From Theobroma cacao (taxonomy: Eukaryota; Streptophyta; Magnoliopsida; Malvales; Malvaceae): a stretch of 64,000 nt of DNA. The stretch covers positions 36,801,240 to 36,865,239 of the forward strand of contig NC_030851.1 in assembly GCF_000208745.1 (NCBI RefSeq), given 5' to 3'. Below the pieces are notes generated by a model. The model was not told where the DNA came from. It searched no databases and worked only from the letters and a program-made list of their open reading frames with translations. The position numbers and the translations under genes were made by a program. Of this stretch, positions 1 to 11,727 are shown piece by piece. The first letter of the stretch is position 1; each line of letters begins with the position of its first letter.

Positions 1-42
1 ACAGGGAATGTGACTTTACATCACTTATACCAAACACACCCT
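1..42 (-). mobile_element. Terminal fragment of a Harbinger-like element
   Basis: Read on the minus strand, the sequence from 42 down to 1 begins GGGTGTGTTTGGT and runs to CACATTCCCTGT. It aligns closely with the right end of the larger Harbinger element near 20575-20615, which reads GGGTCTGTTTGGT and then CACATTCCCTGC on the minus strand. Only the last 42 bases lie in the window; the rest is off the left edge. The family assignment rests on that match, because no coding part is visible here. Confidence 0.5.
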
Positions 43-1211
43 AGTAGTTAACCAAAAAAACCTGTTGAAACCTTTGGAATCCCTAGAGCAAAAATCCTAG
101 AAATCCCTACTGAAATTCCTAGATAACCTAAAGCCGAAAATGTTAGCTTTCCTATTCTACAAACCAACATAATACCACAACCACAAAAAAAAAAAAAAAT
201 CAAAAGAGATACTGAAACCTACAAAACGAATGAGAGGCTAGAAGTGTGCAGCGGTCGGTTACAACCGAGCAATAGACCTCAACCGTCGGTCATGCCGATC
301 GACCTCATCGGTCGATCAGCTTGGCCCTCGGGGGGACTTCTTCCCCTCTGAATCGATCGAATAATAGATTGGTGATTGCCTTGGTTTTCAATGAGGGTGA
401 AAGTATAAAAATGCCCCTCATTAAATAGTTTTCCTTCTGCCCCCATAAGGGTAAAAGTGTAAAATCTCCTTCAAAAGACCCTAAACCAGCTCTCACTTCT
501 GTAGACCCTAACTCTCATATTTTCTCCCTTTCCCCCGACGGCCTGACCCCCCTATTTCTCCTTTCCCTTTCCGCCTCCAACCTCTCCAACTGAACCCTAA
601 GCCAGCAGCCGTCTCATTCAGCCATACTTGTGCTTCTCAGTTGCTATTAGCAGTACTTCTCATTCAAAATTGCTACCATTCCAAGGTAAACCATATTTTT
701 TTAAAAGTTATTTTGTGAAAATAAGCAGAGAGAGAAAGTTTGAGAGATTATGATTTATGAATATTATTATTTTTTATTAAAATTCATGCTAGAGAGAAAA
801 TATGTTAGAGATTATGAGTATGATATGTTGTTTTTTGCTTGTAAAAATTAATTTTGCTCCATTTTAATATTTTAAGCTTGCTGTTTCGATTCTTGCTTCC
901 TTAAGTGCTGCTTGCTGTACACTGCAGAAACTCTCTTTGACAAGTAATTGAAAGAATTAAAATTTGACACATCATTTGATTGAAATTTCTCAACTTGTTC
1001 CTTTAATGGTAGGTCCGAATCCAATAGCTTAAAATGATTTCTCAACTTGAAATTTCTCAACTTAAAATGATGCTGGCAATATTAGTTAAAGTGCATGTGT
1101 TTCACAAGGTTGGCAACTTAGAATTATTATTTGGATTTTTAATTAAAATGATTGGCAATATGTTAGAATTAAATATTGAAATTAATATTTGGGTATTATT
1201 TTTTTTTGTAG
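43..1211 (+). other. Non-coding 5' region and leader intron of the hAT element
   Basis: No gene is present before the transposase start. A GC-richer, CCGATCGA-rich patch at 240-360 could be subterminal sequence of the hAT element. A pyrimidine-rich leader follows at about 490-684. GTAAACC at 685 and a T-rich tract ending TTTGTAG at 1211 look like the donor and acceptor of a 5' UTR intron that ends directly before the transposase ATG, an arrangement common in plant Ac-like hAT transposases. Short ORFs here are chance. Confidence 0.4.
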
Positions 1212-3333
1212 ATGTCAACTAATGAGGAAACAAATTTCGCAATTAATGAGACACCAACACCAATACCATCAACATCTACACCTCATGTTACTGCTAGTTC
1301 TACCAACCCTAACAAAACGTGTGAAGTTGTAAGCAAGGTGCGAAAGCAAAGGGAGCCGTCTCAATCTACATCGGTTATGTGGGATCACTTCACCAAATTT
1401 GTTGATAAGAAAGGTAATAAGAAAGCTAAATGTTCTCATTGTGGTAAAGAATTGTATGCTGATACAGAAAAGAATGGAACATCTTCTTTGAAAAATCATA
1501 TTAATGTTTGTCCTAAGTTAAAATTGGTGCATGATAGTGAGAAGAAAAGGCAGATGAAATTAGTTTTTGCTTCGGGAGGGCATGGGTTGGGTAGTTGGAA
1601 GTTTGATCAAAAGGCAGTTTGGAGGAGTTTAACTGAGATGATTATTTTAGATAAATTGCCTTTTAAGTTTGTGGAAAATGATGGATATAGGAGACACATA
1701 AATGAAGCATGTCCTAGATTTCGTATACCTTCACGATGGACTGTTGCTAGGGATTGCTATAAAGTTTACACTAATGAAAAAACTCGAATGAGAAGATTGT
1801 TAATATCATGTCCTGGTAGAATGTGTCTCACCACTAACACATGGACTTCGATTCAAAGAATTAATTATATGTGTCTAATTGCCCATTTTATTGATAATGA
1901 TTGGAAGTTGCATAAAAAAATTTTGAATTTTTGTCCGATCACTAGTCACAAAGGTGAGGCCATGGGTAAGGCAATTAGTAAATGTTTGGGGGATTGGGGG
2001 ATCCAAAAGATTTTTTCTATCACTGTTGATAATGCGAGTTCAAATGATGTTGCAGTAGGGCATCTGAAGAAAAAATATAATGTTGCTAGAACTAGTATTT
2101 TAGGGAGTAGATTTTCTCATGTGAGATGCATTGCTTATATTGTGAATCTTGTGGTATCTGATGGATTGAAGGATATGAATACCTTAATTGCTCGTGTTAG
2201 AAGGGCAGTGAGATATATTAGATAATCCTTTGCTAGATTAATCAAGTTTAAGGAGTGTGCTGTTGGTGCAAGAGTTGAGAGCAAGTGTTTATTGTGTTTA
2301 AATGTGAGCACCAGATGGGATTTTACTTTTTTATGTTGGATACAGCTTTGAAATTTCTGAGGGCGTTTACATCATTTGAATTATGTGATAATGGCTACAT
2401 ATTTGAGCTCATAAGGTCGGGAGATGGGGTGCCCGATGACAGAGATTGGGCAAATATTATGAAGATTTCTCATTTTTTGAGAGAATTTTATGATTTGACT
2501 TTGAGTGTTTTAGGCACATCTTACATAACTGCTAATTCTTTTTTGGATTCCATTTCTGATGTGTGTACTACTTTGATTGAATGGCAAAATGGTGATGATG
2601 TTGATTTACAGTCTATGGCAATTAGGATGAAAGAGAAATATGAGAAGTATTGGGGGAATGTGGAGAAAATGAATTTGGTGTTATTTATTGCTGTTATACT
2701 TGATTCGAGGAAAAAGCTTTCTTATGTTGAATTCACTTTGCTAGACATGTATCCTCCAACTCAAGCTTCAATGATGTTGTCTTTGGTGACACAAACAATG
2801 GATGAGTTGTTTCGTTGTTATAGAAATATGTTACAACCTTCAACTTCGTGATGTTGGTGAAAGTGGTCAAGAGTGTCTAACGTCCATGGGTCAAGGCACT
2901 AGTGGTGGTTGTAATGATAATGTTATTTCGACTTTGATTGGCAAGGACATATAACAGACTAAAAAAAGATTGGATAGGTTTAAGAAGCATCGGTTAAACA
3001 CTAGATCAAAAGAACTGAAAACGGAATTGAAGAAATATTTATCTGAGCCTGTGGATGATAAGTGTTTCGATGATGATGAGTTTTATGTTCTCATGTGGTG
3101 GAAACTTAATCAGTTTAGGTTTCTTATACTTGCCACTGTTGCTTGTGATGTTTTGGCTGTTCTTGTATCAATAGTTGCTTCGGAATCTACTTTTAGTACC
3201 TGTGGACGTGTGCTTGATGCATATAGGAGTTCTTTGACTCCTAAGGTTGTGTAAGCACTTATTTGTGCTCAAGATTGGTTACGTGGAAAGGCACGTGGTG
3301 ATACGAATTTGATTGAAGATGATTTGGATGAGC

Positions 3334-3344
3334 TTGATAAACTT
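3334..3344. repeat. Left target-site duplication of the LINE
   Basis: TTGATAAACTT here and TTGGTAAACTT at 5396-5406 flank the LINE, with one mismatch. Removing the LINE and one copy restores an open hAT frame reading DELDKLDFG across the junction, which supports a true insertion duplication. Confidence 0.75.
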
Positions 3345-5395
3345 TTTTTTTGTTATGTTGGAAATGCACGCAAAGCCCAACTACCCTGTTAAATTTTATT
3401 AATTACGAAATAAAAAGTATAAAAGAGGGGGACCTAAACCGTACCTCCAAGTTACATGATCATGAGAAAGTTTCGGATAAGCACCTAGAGAAAGGAAAAC
3501 CATTTTACGTGCATAACTTTTGATGCTACAGTAAAACAGATATTCCCTACTATTACATTGAGTCAATAAACTAAAATAAAATTTAAAATAGAAAATGTAA
3601 ATAAGAAAAGCACTTAGAATGGAGTGTTTCATTTTATGACCATAAGTTTTATTATCATCATAAAATTGAAACACATCCATATTATAAAATTCTATGTGAA
3701 TAGCAAAATAAGAAAAATAAACTAGGAGTACTACTCCTTTACATTCATTTAAAGTGAACATAAGGTAAACTAACTTTATCTAATCAAGGAATACCTCTAA
3801 GCTGACCTTTTGCTTGTGAAAATACTTGCAGGTTCTAGTGCGTATGCCCCTAATTTGATAGATGGTCTACTGCCTGGTTCCCCTCTCGATGGATGTGCGA
3901 AATTCGAAAAGAAATACCACTCAAGGATCTGCGAATGGAAGCAAGCAAATACCGAGTCTTAGAGGATCGCTGATGACCCTCATTTATCATGTGAACCACT
4001 ACTTTTGCATCCATTTCTATCTAGAGTCTAGTAACATTATACTCAATACACAAAAGTAAACCCTTGTGTAGTGCTATTAACTCTGCCTATAATGAATCAC
4101 ATGGTCTAAAATTTTCAGAAAATCCAAAAATTATGGTACATGTATGGTCTCGAAGGAGTCCTTCCCCAACAGCATTCTGAAAATTATGCTTGGAACTGCC
4201 ATTAACATTCAACTTAAACTCACATGCTGATGGTTTATGCCAAAAAATTATTTTTGGAGGATGTGGGATTGCCTGCTGAAATGTTAAACCCCATGCTTGA
4301 GCAATCTGTAGGTCTCCCCTCCATTGCCACTAGTGGAATTGCCTTCCATGAAATAATTGGTGGATGAGTTTGAGTACTCTCCACACCACTCTGTTAGGAT
4401 ACATGCCAAGGTCCCTATGCTTCGCATCATTCATTTCAACCCATAAGAACCAAAAAATGAATAAAGGCATTAACGTGTGTATGTGTCCTTTTTTCGTGTA
4501 TCACCAGAGTACAACCATGCCCATATAATCTGATAAACAGTCTAGGGATGAACAATTTTGATTTGAAAAAATTTCTCAAAATAACTCCAAACCTGTGTAG
4601 CTATTGGGCATTTCCACATGACATGCAAGAGAGACTCCTTGGAGTCATAGTGTTGGCATTTGGAAGCTAACTGGAATCCCTTGGTTTTCAATCGCGAATC
4701 AATTAGGATCCAATCCTGTAATAACCTCCATAGAAAGAAAGAAGTGGTAAGAGGAATGCATTTATGCCAAATTAAATTGAAAACAGGATTTACCGACTGT
4801 TGCTATCGAATTATGTCCCAAGCGGACTTAGTGGCGAATTGCTCATCCGAGGTAAGAACCCAGAATGCCCTATCATCACTAAGTGGATCGATTGAAATTT
4901 TTAAGATTTCCTCCACAACTTCCTTCGGTAACACACTATTTAGTTTAACCACATCCCATTTGCCATTGTCATAGAAATAGCAAACTATTGTCGTTGATGA
5001 TGCAAAGAATGAAAATCGACTAACCAAGGGTTCTTCACCCATCCAACAATCATGCCAAAAAAATAACTCACCCTTACCAATCTGCCACCTAGTGAATTGT
5101 TCTGTGACCGAGCAGCTAGCTAACATCTGTTTCCATGTCTGTGAATCACGAAGCTTCGGTTGTACATTCCTTGGAATTTGACCAGCACCATATTTACTTC
5201 GCATAAAGTGTGTCCAAATGCTGTTACAAGTTAAAAACCTCCACCAAAGTTTCATGCTGAAGGCCTGCATCACATCACCTAGGCCTCTTATGTCTAATCC
5301 TTCCTCATTAGATGGTAGAGTGATCTTATGCCATGAAGCCCAATGGATTTTTCTAGTCCTTGCCGAACCTTCCCACAAAAAAATGTTGAACAATT
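3345..5395 (-). mobile_element. 5'-truncated LINE (non-LTR retrotransposon) fragment
   Basis: On the minus strand, 5393-4803 encodes the region after the reverse-transcriptase core of a plant LINE (NIFLWEGS, then HKITLPSNEEGLDIRGL, then WQIGKGELFFWHDCW). After a stop it continues into a zf-RVT segment (FFLWRLLQDW, HVMWKCPIATQVW). A ribonuclease H-like segment follows at about 4260-3850 (AELIAL, IEMDAKVVV, NQAVDHLSN). Several stops break it. The first RNase H acidic residue is replaced (LNVNGSS for the usual LNVDGSS). The plus-strand T-run at 3343-3351 is the poly(A) tail of this minus-strand copy. The copy lies inside the hAT transposase and is flanked by near-identical 11-bp sequences. Confidence 0.85.
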
Positions 5396-5406
5396 TTGGT
5401 AAACTT
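5396..5406. repeat. Right target-site duplication of the LINE
   Basis: Partner of the copy at 3334-3344, differing at one base. The hAT coding sequence resumes directly after it (CTTGATTTTGG). A GTAAC donor and a TTTTTTAG acceptor ending at 5508 then bound the final small intron. Confidence 0.75.
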
Positions 5407-5563
5407 GATTTTGGTAACTATTTTATTTCTTTTTATAGTTTTATTTATAATTTAATTTATTTGATTTGTCAAAAATTAATTTACCATATTTGTTGTTTTA
5501 TTTTTTAGAGTTGACTACTATTGCATTAGAGACAATAGCTGAGTCTGAGCCTGAGTCGGATTA

Positions 5564-6560
5564 ACATTTTCAAGTAATGTTATCATTCGGTATTATGCAA
5601 TATTGATATGTTATTTATAATTCATTTAGGTTATCTTACCACAAAAATTTTCACTAATTATATATTTGCTTTTAACATTTTTTAGGAGCATGTTCTGCAA
5701 AATCATTAAAATTTGAAGTTGGAGCCTTGGAGATTCATATTTTAAAATTTAGTAATTTATGTCATTAAGCTTTAAGTTGTGGAACTCTTATTTGTTTATT
5801 TATTGTATGAAGATTAATGTTAATTTCTTTGAGATCATATTTAATTAATAGAATCTTTTTAAACTAATTTGATTTAATATTTAAAAAATTTAAATGTTTA
5901 TTTATTGCATGAAGATTAATATTATTAATCATTTGAAAAATAAATAAATAGGTCAAAAAGAAGACTTAAAATAACTCTTTGTAACAAATTATATAAAAAA
6001 GGCTTATGTCAAACAAAAAAAAGGATCAAATTATTTAACTATATCAAAAGTAGAAATCTTTGTGATTTATATACAAAAATATATCATTGTTTTAAAATTT
6101 GATTTACCTTGCTGTAGAAAGTGACAATATTCTATCCTTGAATTACTACCAGTACTCATGGAAAAAATAAGGGAATAAACAAGTTAGTGTCATTGTGTTT
6201 GGCCATGGATTGTTAATCATTTGTTGCCTATGGATCCTTAATCATTATTAGCAAGACCATTATTAGCCCATGGATTCTTCACAGCCCAAGTTCAATCTAT
6301 GGATCTTTTACGGCCCACGTCAACCTTCATAGCCCAAATCAATTCCATGAAACCTTCACAGCCCAAACCCAAATCAAACTAAGCCCACAGTCTAAAAAAA
6401 TCGCATCGTAACTGACCAAATCGACCATCCCAAAAATCGACTGAAATCGATTTTGGGGGGGTGCGGTTTGGTCGGTTAACTTGGTAGAAATTTTTTATCA
6501 GTTTTAAGGAAAATTGACCGAAACTGACTCGCAATCGACTTTGCATAGTCCTATGGGAGG
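5564..6560 (+). mobile_element. 3' non-coding and subterminal part of the hAT element
   Basis: There is no gene. 5564-6370 is AT-rich 3' sequence that follows the transposase stop. 6400-6550 is rich in short inverted GGTCGGTT/GACCGAAA-type motifs (AATCGACTGAAATCGATTTT, then TTTGGTCGGTTAAC, then GACCGAAACTGAC). Plant Ac-like hAT elements commonly carry such motif clusters near their ends. The exact terminal inverted repeat and 8-bp duplication were not found. Confidence 0.4.
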
Positions 6561-8265
6561 TAGCCTTTGGTGAGTGAATGGGTTTTATGGCTTTTAGGGA
6601 AATCACTTTTCGAGAAAAACGATCACTAAGGTTTAGAGAGTGAGGTTTCGGTGGAGAGGGAGATAAGCAGAGAAAGGATGCTAGGCTTTGATTTGAGAGG
6701 AAAATGAGAGCTTTTTTAGAGAAAGGGAGGAGAACTAGCGGTAGAGAGAGAAAGCAAGGAAGGAAAATGAAAAAAAAGTGAAAAAAATAAGCTTTTATAC
6801 CTAGGTTTAGGACTTAATAACATTGTTTTTGGCAACTGTTGTAGAGCAAAGGAAGGGTTCTTGAACAGCATTGTTTGGAGGGATCTTAACACATTAAATG
6901 GTGCATTTTGCTGGACTTGAAAGGCTGGTGCAACAGGCTTTTCTTCTCCCTCACGGGCAGGTTACTTTGGGTTGTTCCTAGCCCAAGTGAGGTAAAGTCT
7001 TACCCCATTGATTGCAGATTTGGATTGGTTAATTGTGGGTTGCTCATTTTATTCAGCTAAAAGGTTGTTCTTTAAAATATTTAATGAGCTCAAATAGGAT
7101 ATAAAACATATTATGAGAAATTTACATAAAGTTTTAGAGTAGAAAAATAAAAGTAAAAAATAAAAAGTTGTAAATAAAAAATATAGATAAATATTTAATT
7201 ATAAAAGAATAGGTTTAGTTAAATGAAATATATGTGTAGGAAGAAAGTGAATGGCTAAATAATAATAATGATAAATTTAGGTTAAAAATATATATATGAA
7301 GAAAGTTAAATAAATATTTAGAAGTAAAAAAACAGATTCAAGTAAGTGAAAGACAAAAAATATTGAGCTATAAAAAGAATATAAGTTTAGATGAATATTT
7401 AGTTTTAAAAAAAATGAGGTTTATGTAAGTAGAATATATATATAAATAGAAAGAAATGTCTAAATAAAAATATATCTATGGTGATAGATTTAAAGTAAAA
7501 ATACAGAAAAAATAAATGTTTAGCAAAAAAAGAGATTTAAAAAAAAATGGAAAATACCTAATTTTAAAAGAAATAGACCTTTATAAATGAAAGAAAAATA
7601 TAAGGAAAAATAAAATATATTTTAATCATAAATGAATATAGGATAGGTATGCAAGAGAAATGGAATATTCAATTACACAAGTTTATATAGGTATATATAA
7701 ATATGAAAAATATAATATAATATAAAATTATAAATATAAAAAAATAGTGTGGTTGCTTTGGATTAATTCCAATGGTGGAATTTCATCTGAAAAGGCAAAG
7801 AGTTGCTATTTTCGAGATGATTTTCCTAAGAATGGAATTCAATTAGGGTTTTCTCTGAAATGTTCGGATAAATCCTAATTTTGTATTTCTATATTCTGAT
7901 TAATTCAAACAATCACCCTAAAATCTGTAAAGAAATAAATTCATATAATGTTCAAACTAAATTAAAATCGATATAGTTATTTAATTGATTTAAACAATTA
8001 TTGTAAATAAGAGATTTGTTGTTTATTTAAAAAAATAGTTCAATAAAATAAAATAATATTGACCTATAATATTTAACTAAAATTAGTGATTTAAGTAAAA
8101 TCTTTCTTTAATATATATACTATAAAAATAAATGAGGTACTTAACCATATTAAACTATAAAATAAATATATAAATTATAAATCAACTAAATTGTACTTAC
8201 TAAATTATATTTATAAACATGCTCATTTATACATCGTTCATAATTTTATTTTGGCATAGCATATT
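6561..8265. other. Intergenic AT-rich sequence without a recognised gene
   Basis: 6600-6800 is purine-rich (GAGAGAGA-type). 7080-8250 is very AT-rich, with long purine-biased runs of AAATA and TAGAAA type. No convincing ORF, RNA gene or complete transposon was seen. Confidence 0.5.
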
Positions 8266-8716
8266 GTTATAACGTACCGGGTCCGAGAACCCGACCGTTA
8301 TACATGGAGTGATTGGGGAGTCGCCACCAATCTTTTTTTTTCTACCTAGGTGTGATTGGCCACCTAATAAATTTGTTCAATTCGACGAAATCTTAAATTA
8401 ATTTTAGATCCGTTGAAATAATGATAAACTGGTCTACGTATTTTTTTTAGTTGAGTTCGGGAGTACGGTTACACACAGGGAAGGGTTAGCAACCTTGTGA
8501 CACCCGTTCCACTAATGGTACTATTTAATAATATATTATTCTAAACCATTAATTTTATGCTTATGTTTTCTTAATTGTTATTTATTAATTTATCTTTTAT
8601 TCTATTAATTAAGTTAAAATATTTTACAGGTTTGACGTACACGTGATGCAATTGTGAAATGTATGGCATAAAATCGAGATAATGTCAAACGAAAATCTTT
8701 TATTGAGCATACTTTT

Positions 8717-9616
8717 TGAATCTGCCCATCATACTGGTAGGATCTGAGAGTATTCTCTCACCAAGGAAAATACCTCAGAAACTCGCCTTCACAAGTTTAC
8801 TAGATAAATCCCATCATCGGGACAATCGTTTGTGAGTAAAAACAGTATTTTCATGAATGCAAATCCTAATGCGGGTAAAAGCGTTTTATCACAGATATCT
8901 CTCCGAACCCTCCCATGGTACTGGTGGGATCCGGGGGTACCTTCTCACCTAGAGAGTTTACCGGAGAAACTCGTCTTCGCAAGCTTCCCTGGAAAGTCCC
9001 ATCATCGGGGCTTATACTCACATACAGAATATATCTATATGCCATGACATTCTACAACGCAACTATGACACATGTTATGCTTATGAAATCAATTATTTTA
9101 TTCTTGAGTCCTCATGTATCTTTTTTATTTCTTGAAGACTTCCCTTTTCTATCCTTTTTCTTTATAAATATGTATATCATGGATTATAAATATGTTTATG
9201 TGTTATCTAAATGTATGCTTAGTAAGACATCTTATTTCATAAGTAGATACAATTTTGATTCAATGCCACCCCTTTTATTATATACTTTGTTCACCTAGCG
9301 ATTACCTTAAATATGCTCATTATTATGAATTTCCATTATTAAACATGTTAATATTTAATTAGTGTTATCTTGTAATTTTCACATTTATCTTTTGACAAGC
9401 ATATGTTATTTATTCTTTTATGTTTATTATATTCATTTCTATATTTTAACTAACTTATTGTATAATAATTTTTGCCTATTTAAAATTAGAAACACTGAGA
9501 TTTTAGAATTAGGACCCTCCCATCGTATTGGTGGGGTCTTAATTTAATTCTAGAACCTAGGGAAAATTCTTTTCGGAATTGCGACTCCTCGCGTTCCAAA
9601 AGAAAATCCCATCATC
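8717..9616 (+). repeat. Three dispersed copies of a ~105-bp CCCATCATCGG repeat
   Basis: Copies lie at about 8717-8825, 8908-9010 and 9512-9616. Each starts near CCCATSRTAYTGGTRGG, has a central AGAAACTCG- or GCGACTCCTCG-like portion, and ends AATCCCATCATCGG or AGTCCCATCATCGG. A fourth, inverted copy lies in the right arm at about 11045-11120. The short ORFs across 8832-9298 read through these repeats and are unlikely to be genes. Confidence 0.65.
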
Positions 9617-10983
9617 GGTTTGAATTAAATATTTATCTTATTTGTATGAAAAATTCTTCATCTTGCCCCCATTTTCATTCTCCTTTTGTTTATAACTCCA
9701 TCCATTTTATAAAGCTATTTTTTAAATAATTTAATAATTACATATTTTATTCTAATACATTCTTCGTTTTTTCATTTCTCTAAATTCACTTTCATTCGTA
9801 ATTTCCTTATATGTATATTTTTATTCTTGTATGTATTTTCATAACTACATAATATACAAGTATTTTATTTTTTTTGCCTAACTTTATAATAATTTCTATA
9901 TTTTCTATATTTTCCTATCCATCCCATCCCTTTTTATTTTTCAACATTTTGTTTATAGTAATTATCTATTTTTTTTATATTTCTACTTCAATGATTTGTT
10001 TCTTCTAGTATTTTTTAATTCATACTACAACATTAAAGCACTTCATATCTATTACTTTATTTTCATTAATATAAAGTCATATTATGAATATTTCCTAACT
10101 TGAAACAATCAACACAAATACCACATAATAACCCAATAAATTAAGGATTTAAATCTTACCTAAGGTTCAGCCCTCCTCCTTTAAAACGACGTCATTCTCA
10201 ACTCTTTTCCAACACCCAATCCTCACCAACAAAACAGCACCGTTTTGCCCCCCCCCTCGACCTAGCTTTATAAGCTTCTTTTCTTTTCTCTCTCACTTTC
10301 TCACTTTAATGGCACCGGTTCTTTCCCTTCTCTCTAAGATTTTTTCCCATTTTTTTCTTCTTCTTTTTTTCTCTCTTTCTTTCTTTCTTGGCTCGCAGAT
10401 CTCCCTCCTTTCTCTCTCTCTTAGCTTATTTCCCTCTCTTTCCTTGTCGACGTCCCTTCTCCCTCACCGACCAGATCTAGGTCTTCGAGGCCGCTTTCTT
10501 CGGCTTTCTCCTTTTTTTCTTTTTGTGCCCTTTTGTTGTGATTTTGGTTTTTTTTTTTTAGAGCTTGTGGATACGTGTTTTGGCTGGTAGATCTTAGGAT
10601 TTTTGTTTTTGAAGATCTGTGTTTTTTTTTTTGGCCTTTTTTTGGTGTTCTTGATTGCTGGATTTTGTTTGAAGAAGATAGGGTTCTTTTTTTGATGCTT
10701 TTTTTTTTTGGATCCTTCATTTTTGGTTTCAGAAAATCCTCTTTTAAAAGCTAGATTGTCCGACGTGAAGGCTCTGGCACAAGGGGAGTTGGTAGCCGGA
10801 GGTCCATTCTTCCCTTTTCGAGGGCATTAAATGCTCTTCCATGGTTAACTAGGGAGGAATGGCTGAGCGTATGCTCAGTCCTTTCCTTGTTTTCTCTCTT
10901 TTTTATTTGTTTTTGTTTTTTTATTTTTAATTTATTTCTTATTTTTTATTTTTTTAGTTTGTTTTATTATATTTCATTATATA

Positions 10984-11010
10984 TAAAAAGAAAGAAAGAA
11001 AGAAAGAAAG
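10984..11010. repeat. (GAAA)n microsatellite
   Basis: About five to six tandem AAAG units lie just before the right arm of the inverted-repeat element. It is a simple repeat likely to vary in length. Confidence 0.8.
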
Positions 11011-11727
11011 GTGTCTACACATATGACACATATATTTTGTTAATGGGATTGGAACTCCGTGATGGGATTTCCTCGAATGACTTGTAGAGATGAGTTCTTT
11101 CAAAGATATCTTTAGGTGAGGAAAACTTTGAGACTTTACCAAAACGTTGCGATGTTCGACGAATGATTTTTTGATACAAGGTTTTCACTACTCATTATTT
11201 AAAATTGGTAAATCATGACATCATTTTATAATTGCATCATGTGCACCCGTAAAACCAAATAAAAAGATTTAATCTGCTATTATAATAAAGAATTAACTAA
11301 ATAAACAAAGATTAGAGAAACATAAGAATAAAATCAATGGTTTAGGCTAAAATAAGATAACATATGATTAAATGATATCGTTCATAGAACGGGCACCATA
11401 AGGATGCTAATCCTTTCCCATGCGTAACCGTACTCTCGAATCCAACTCTAAAAATTCGTAAACCGGTTCATTATTCTTTAGATTGACCTAAAATCATTTA
11501 CGATTTCGACGAATAAAACAAATTTAACAAGTGGCAAATCACACATACACAAAAAAGATTGGCACCTACTCTTAACATTATTCTTCCACGTCTAACAATC
11601 ATATTCTCAGACTCGCACGTTACGACAATTAGTGTACAAATTAATATTATAGTCTCAATTACTTTTATTTGTATTATTATTTTCAATACTAATTATGATA
11701 AAAACTGAATAAATAATATTTTATATT

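Larger units (their letters stand above)
1212..5563 (+). pseudogene. Decayed hAT transposase (BED finger, RICESLEEPER/Ac type), split by a LINE
   Basis: This was an hAT superfamily transposase, the enzyme that excises and reinserts its own element. A BED-type zinc finger lies near residues 55-105 (WDHFTKFV, CSHCGKE, then HINVCP). The body follows (TVDNASSND, then RCIAYIVNLVV). The C-terminal dimerization region is at 3180-3300 (ESTFSTCGRVLDAYRSSLTP). The copy is dead. An in-frame TAA at 2223-2225 interrupts VRYIR/SFARLIKF. The frame shifts in a T-run near 2326-2333 and again between 2851 and 2970. A TAA at 3252-3254 replaces the usual Glu codon in VVEALI. The RCxAHI motif has Tyr for His. A LINE interrupts the gene at 3345-5395. 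The last residues, ending in ETIAESEPESD, resume at 5406-5416 and 5509-5563 across a small intron. Confidence 0.85.
8266..11627. mobile_element. Large inverted-repeat-bounded element, possibly MULE-like
   Basis: The left arm (8266-about 8826) and the right arm (about 11045-11627, inverted) match base for base over long stretches with moderate divergence. Shared segments include TAACGT followed by GAG-rich sequence, GCCACCAATC against GTGCCAATC, GAGAGTACGGTTAC against GGGAGTACGGTTAC, and AAATCCCATCA. Arms of about 560 bp and a non-coding 3.4-kb interior resemble a non-autonomous Mutator-like element. Two oppositely oriented copies of a dispersed repeat would look the same. No transposase was seen. 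The interior has a CT-rich, leader-like stretch at 10180-10720. Confidence 0.55.

Noticed and set aside
8832..9298. ORFs of 71 and 127 residues
   Set aside because: They cross the 105-bp repeat and AT-rich sequence, with no similarity to known proteins.
10309..10720. ORFs on both strands in the inverted-repeat element
   Set aside because: Low-complexity CT-rich sequence gives Leu/Ser/Phe on one strand and Lys/Glu/Ser on the other; no domain is recognisable.
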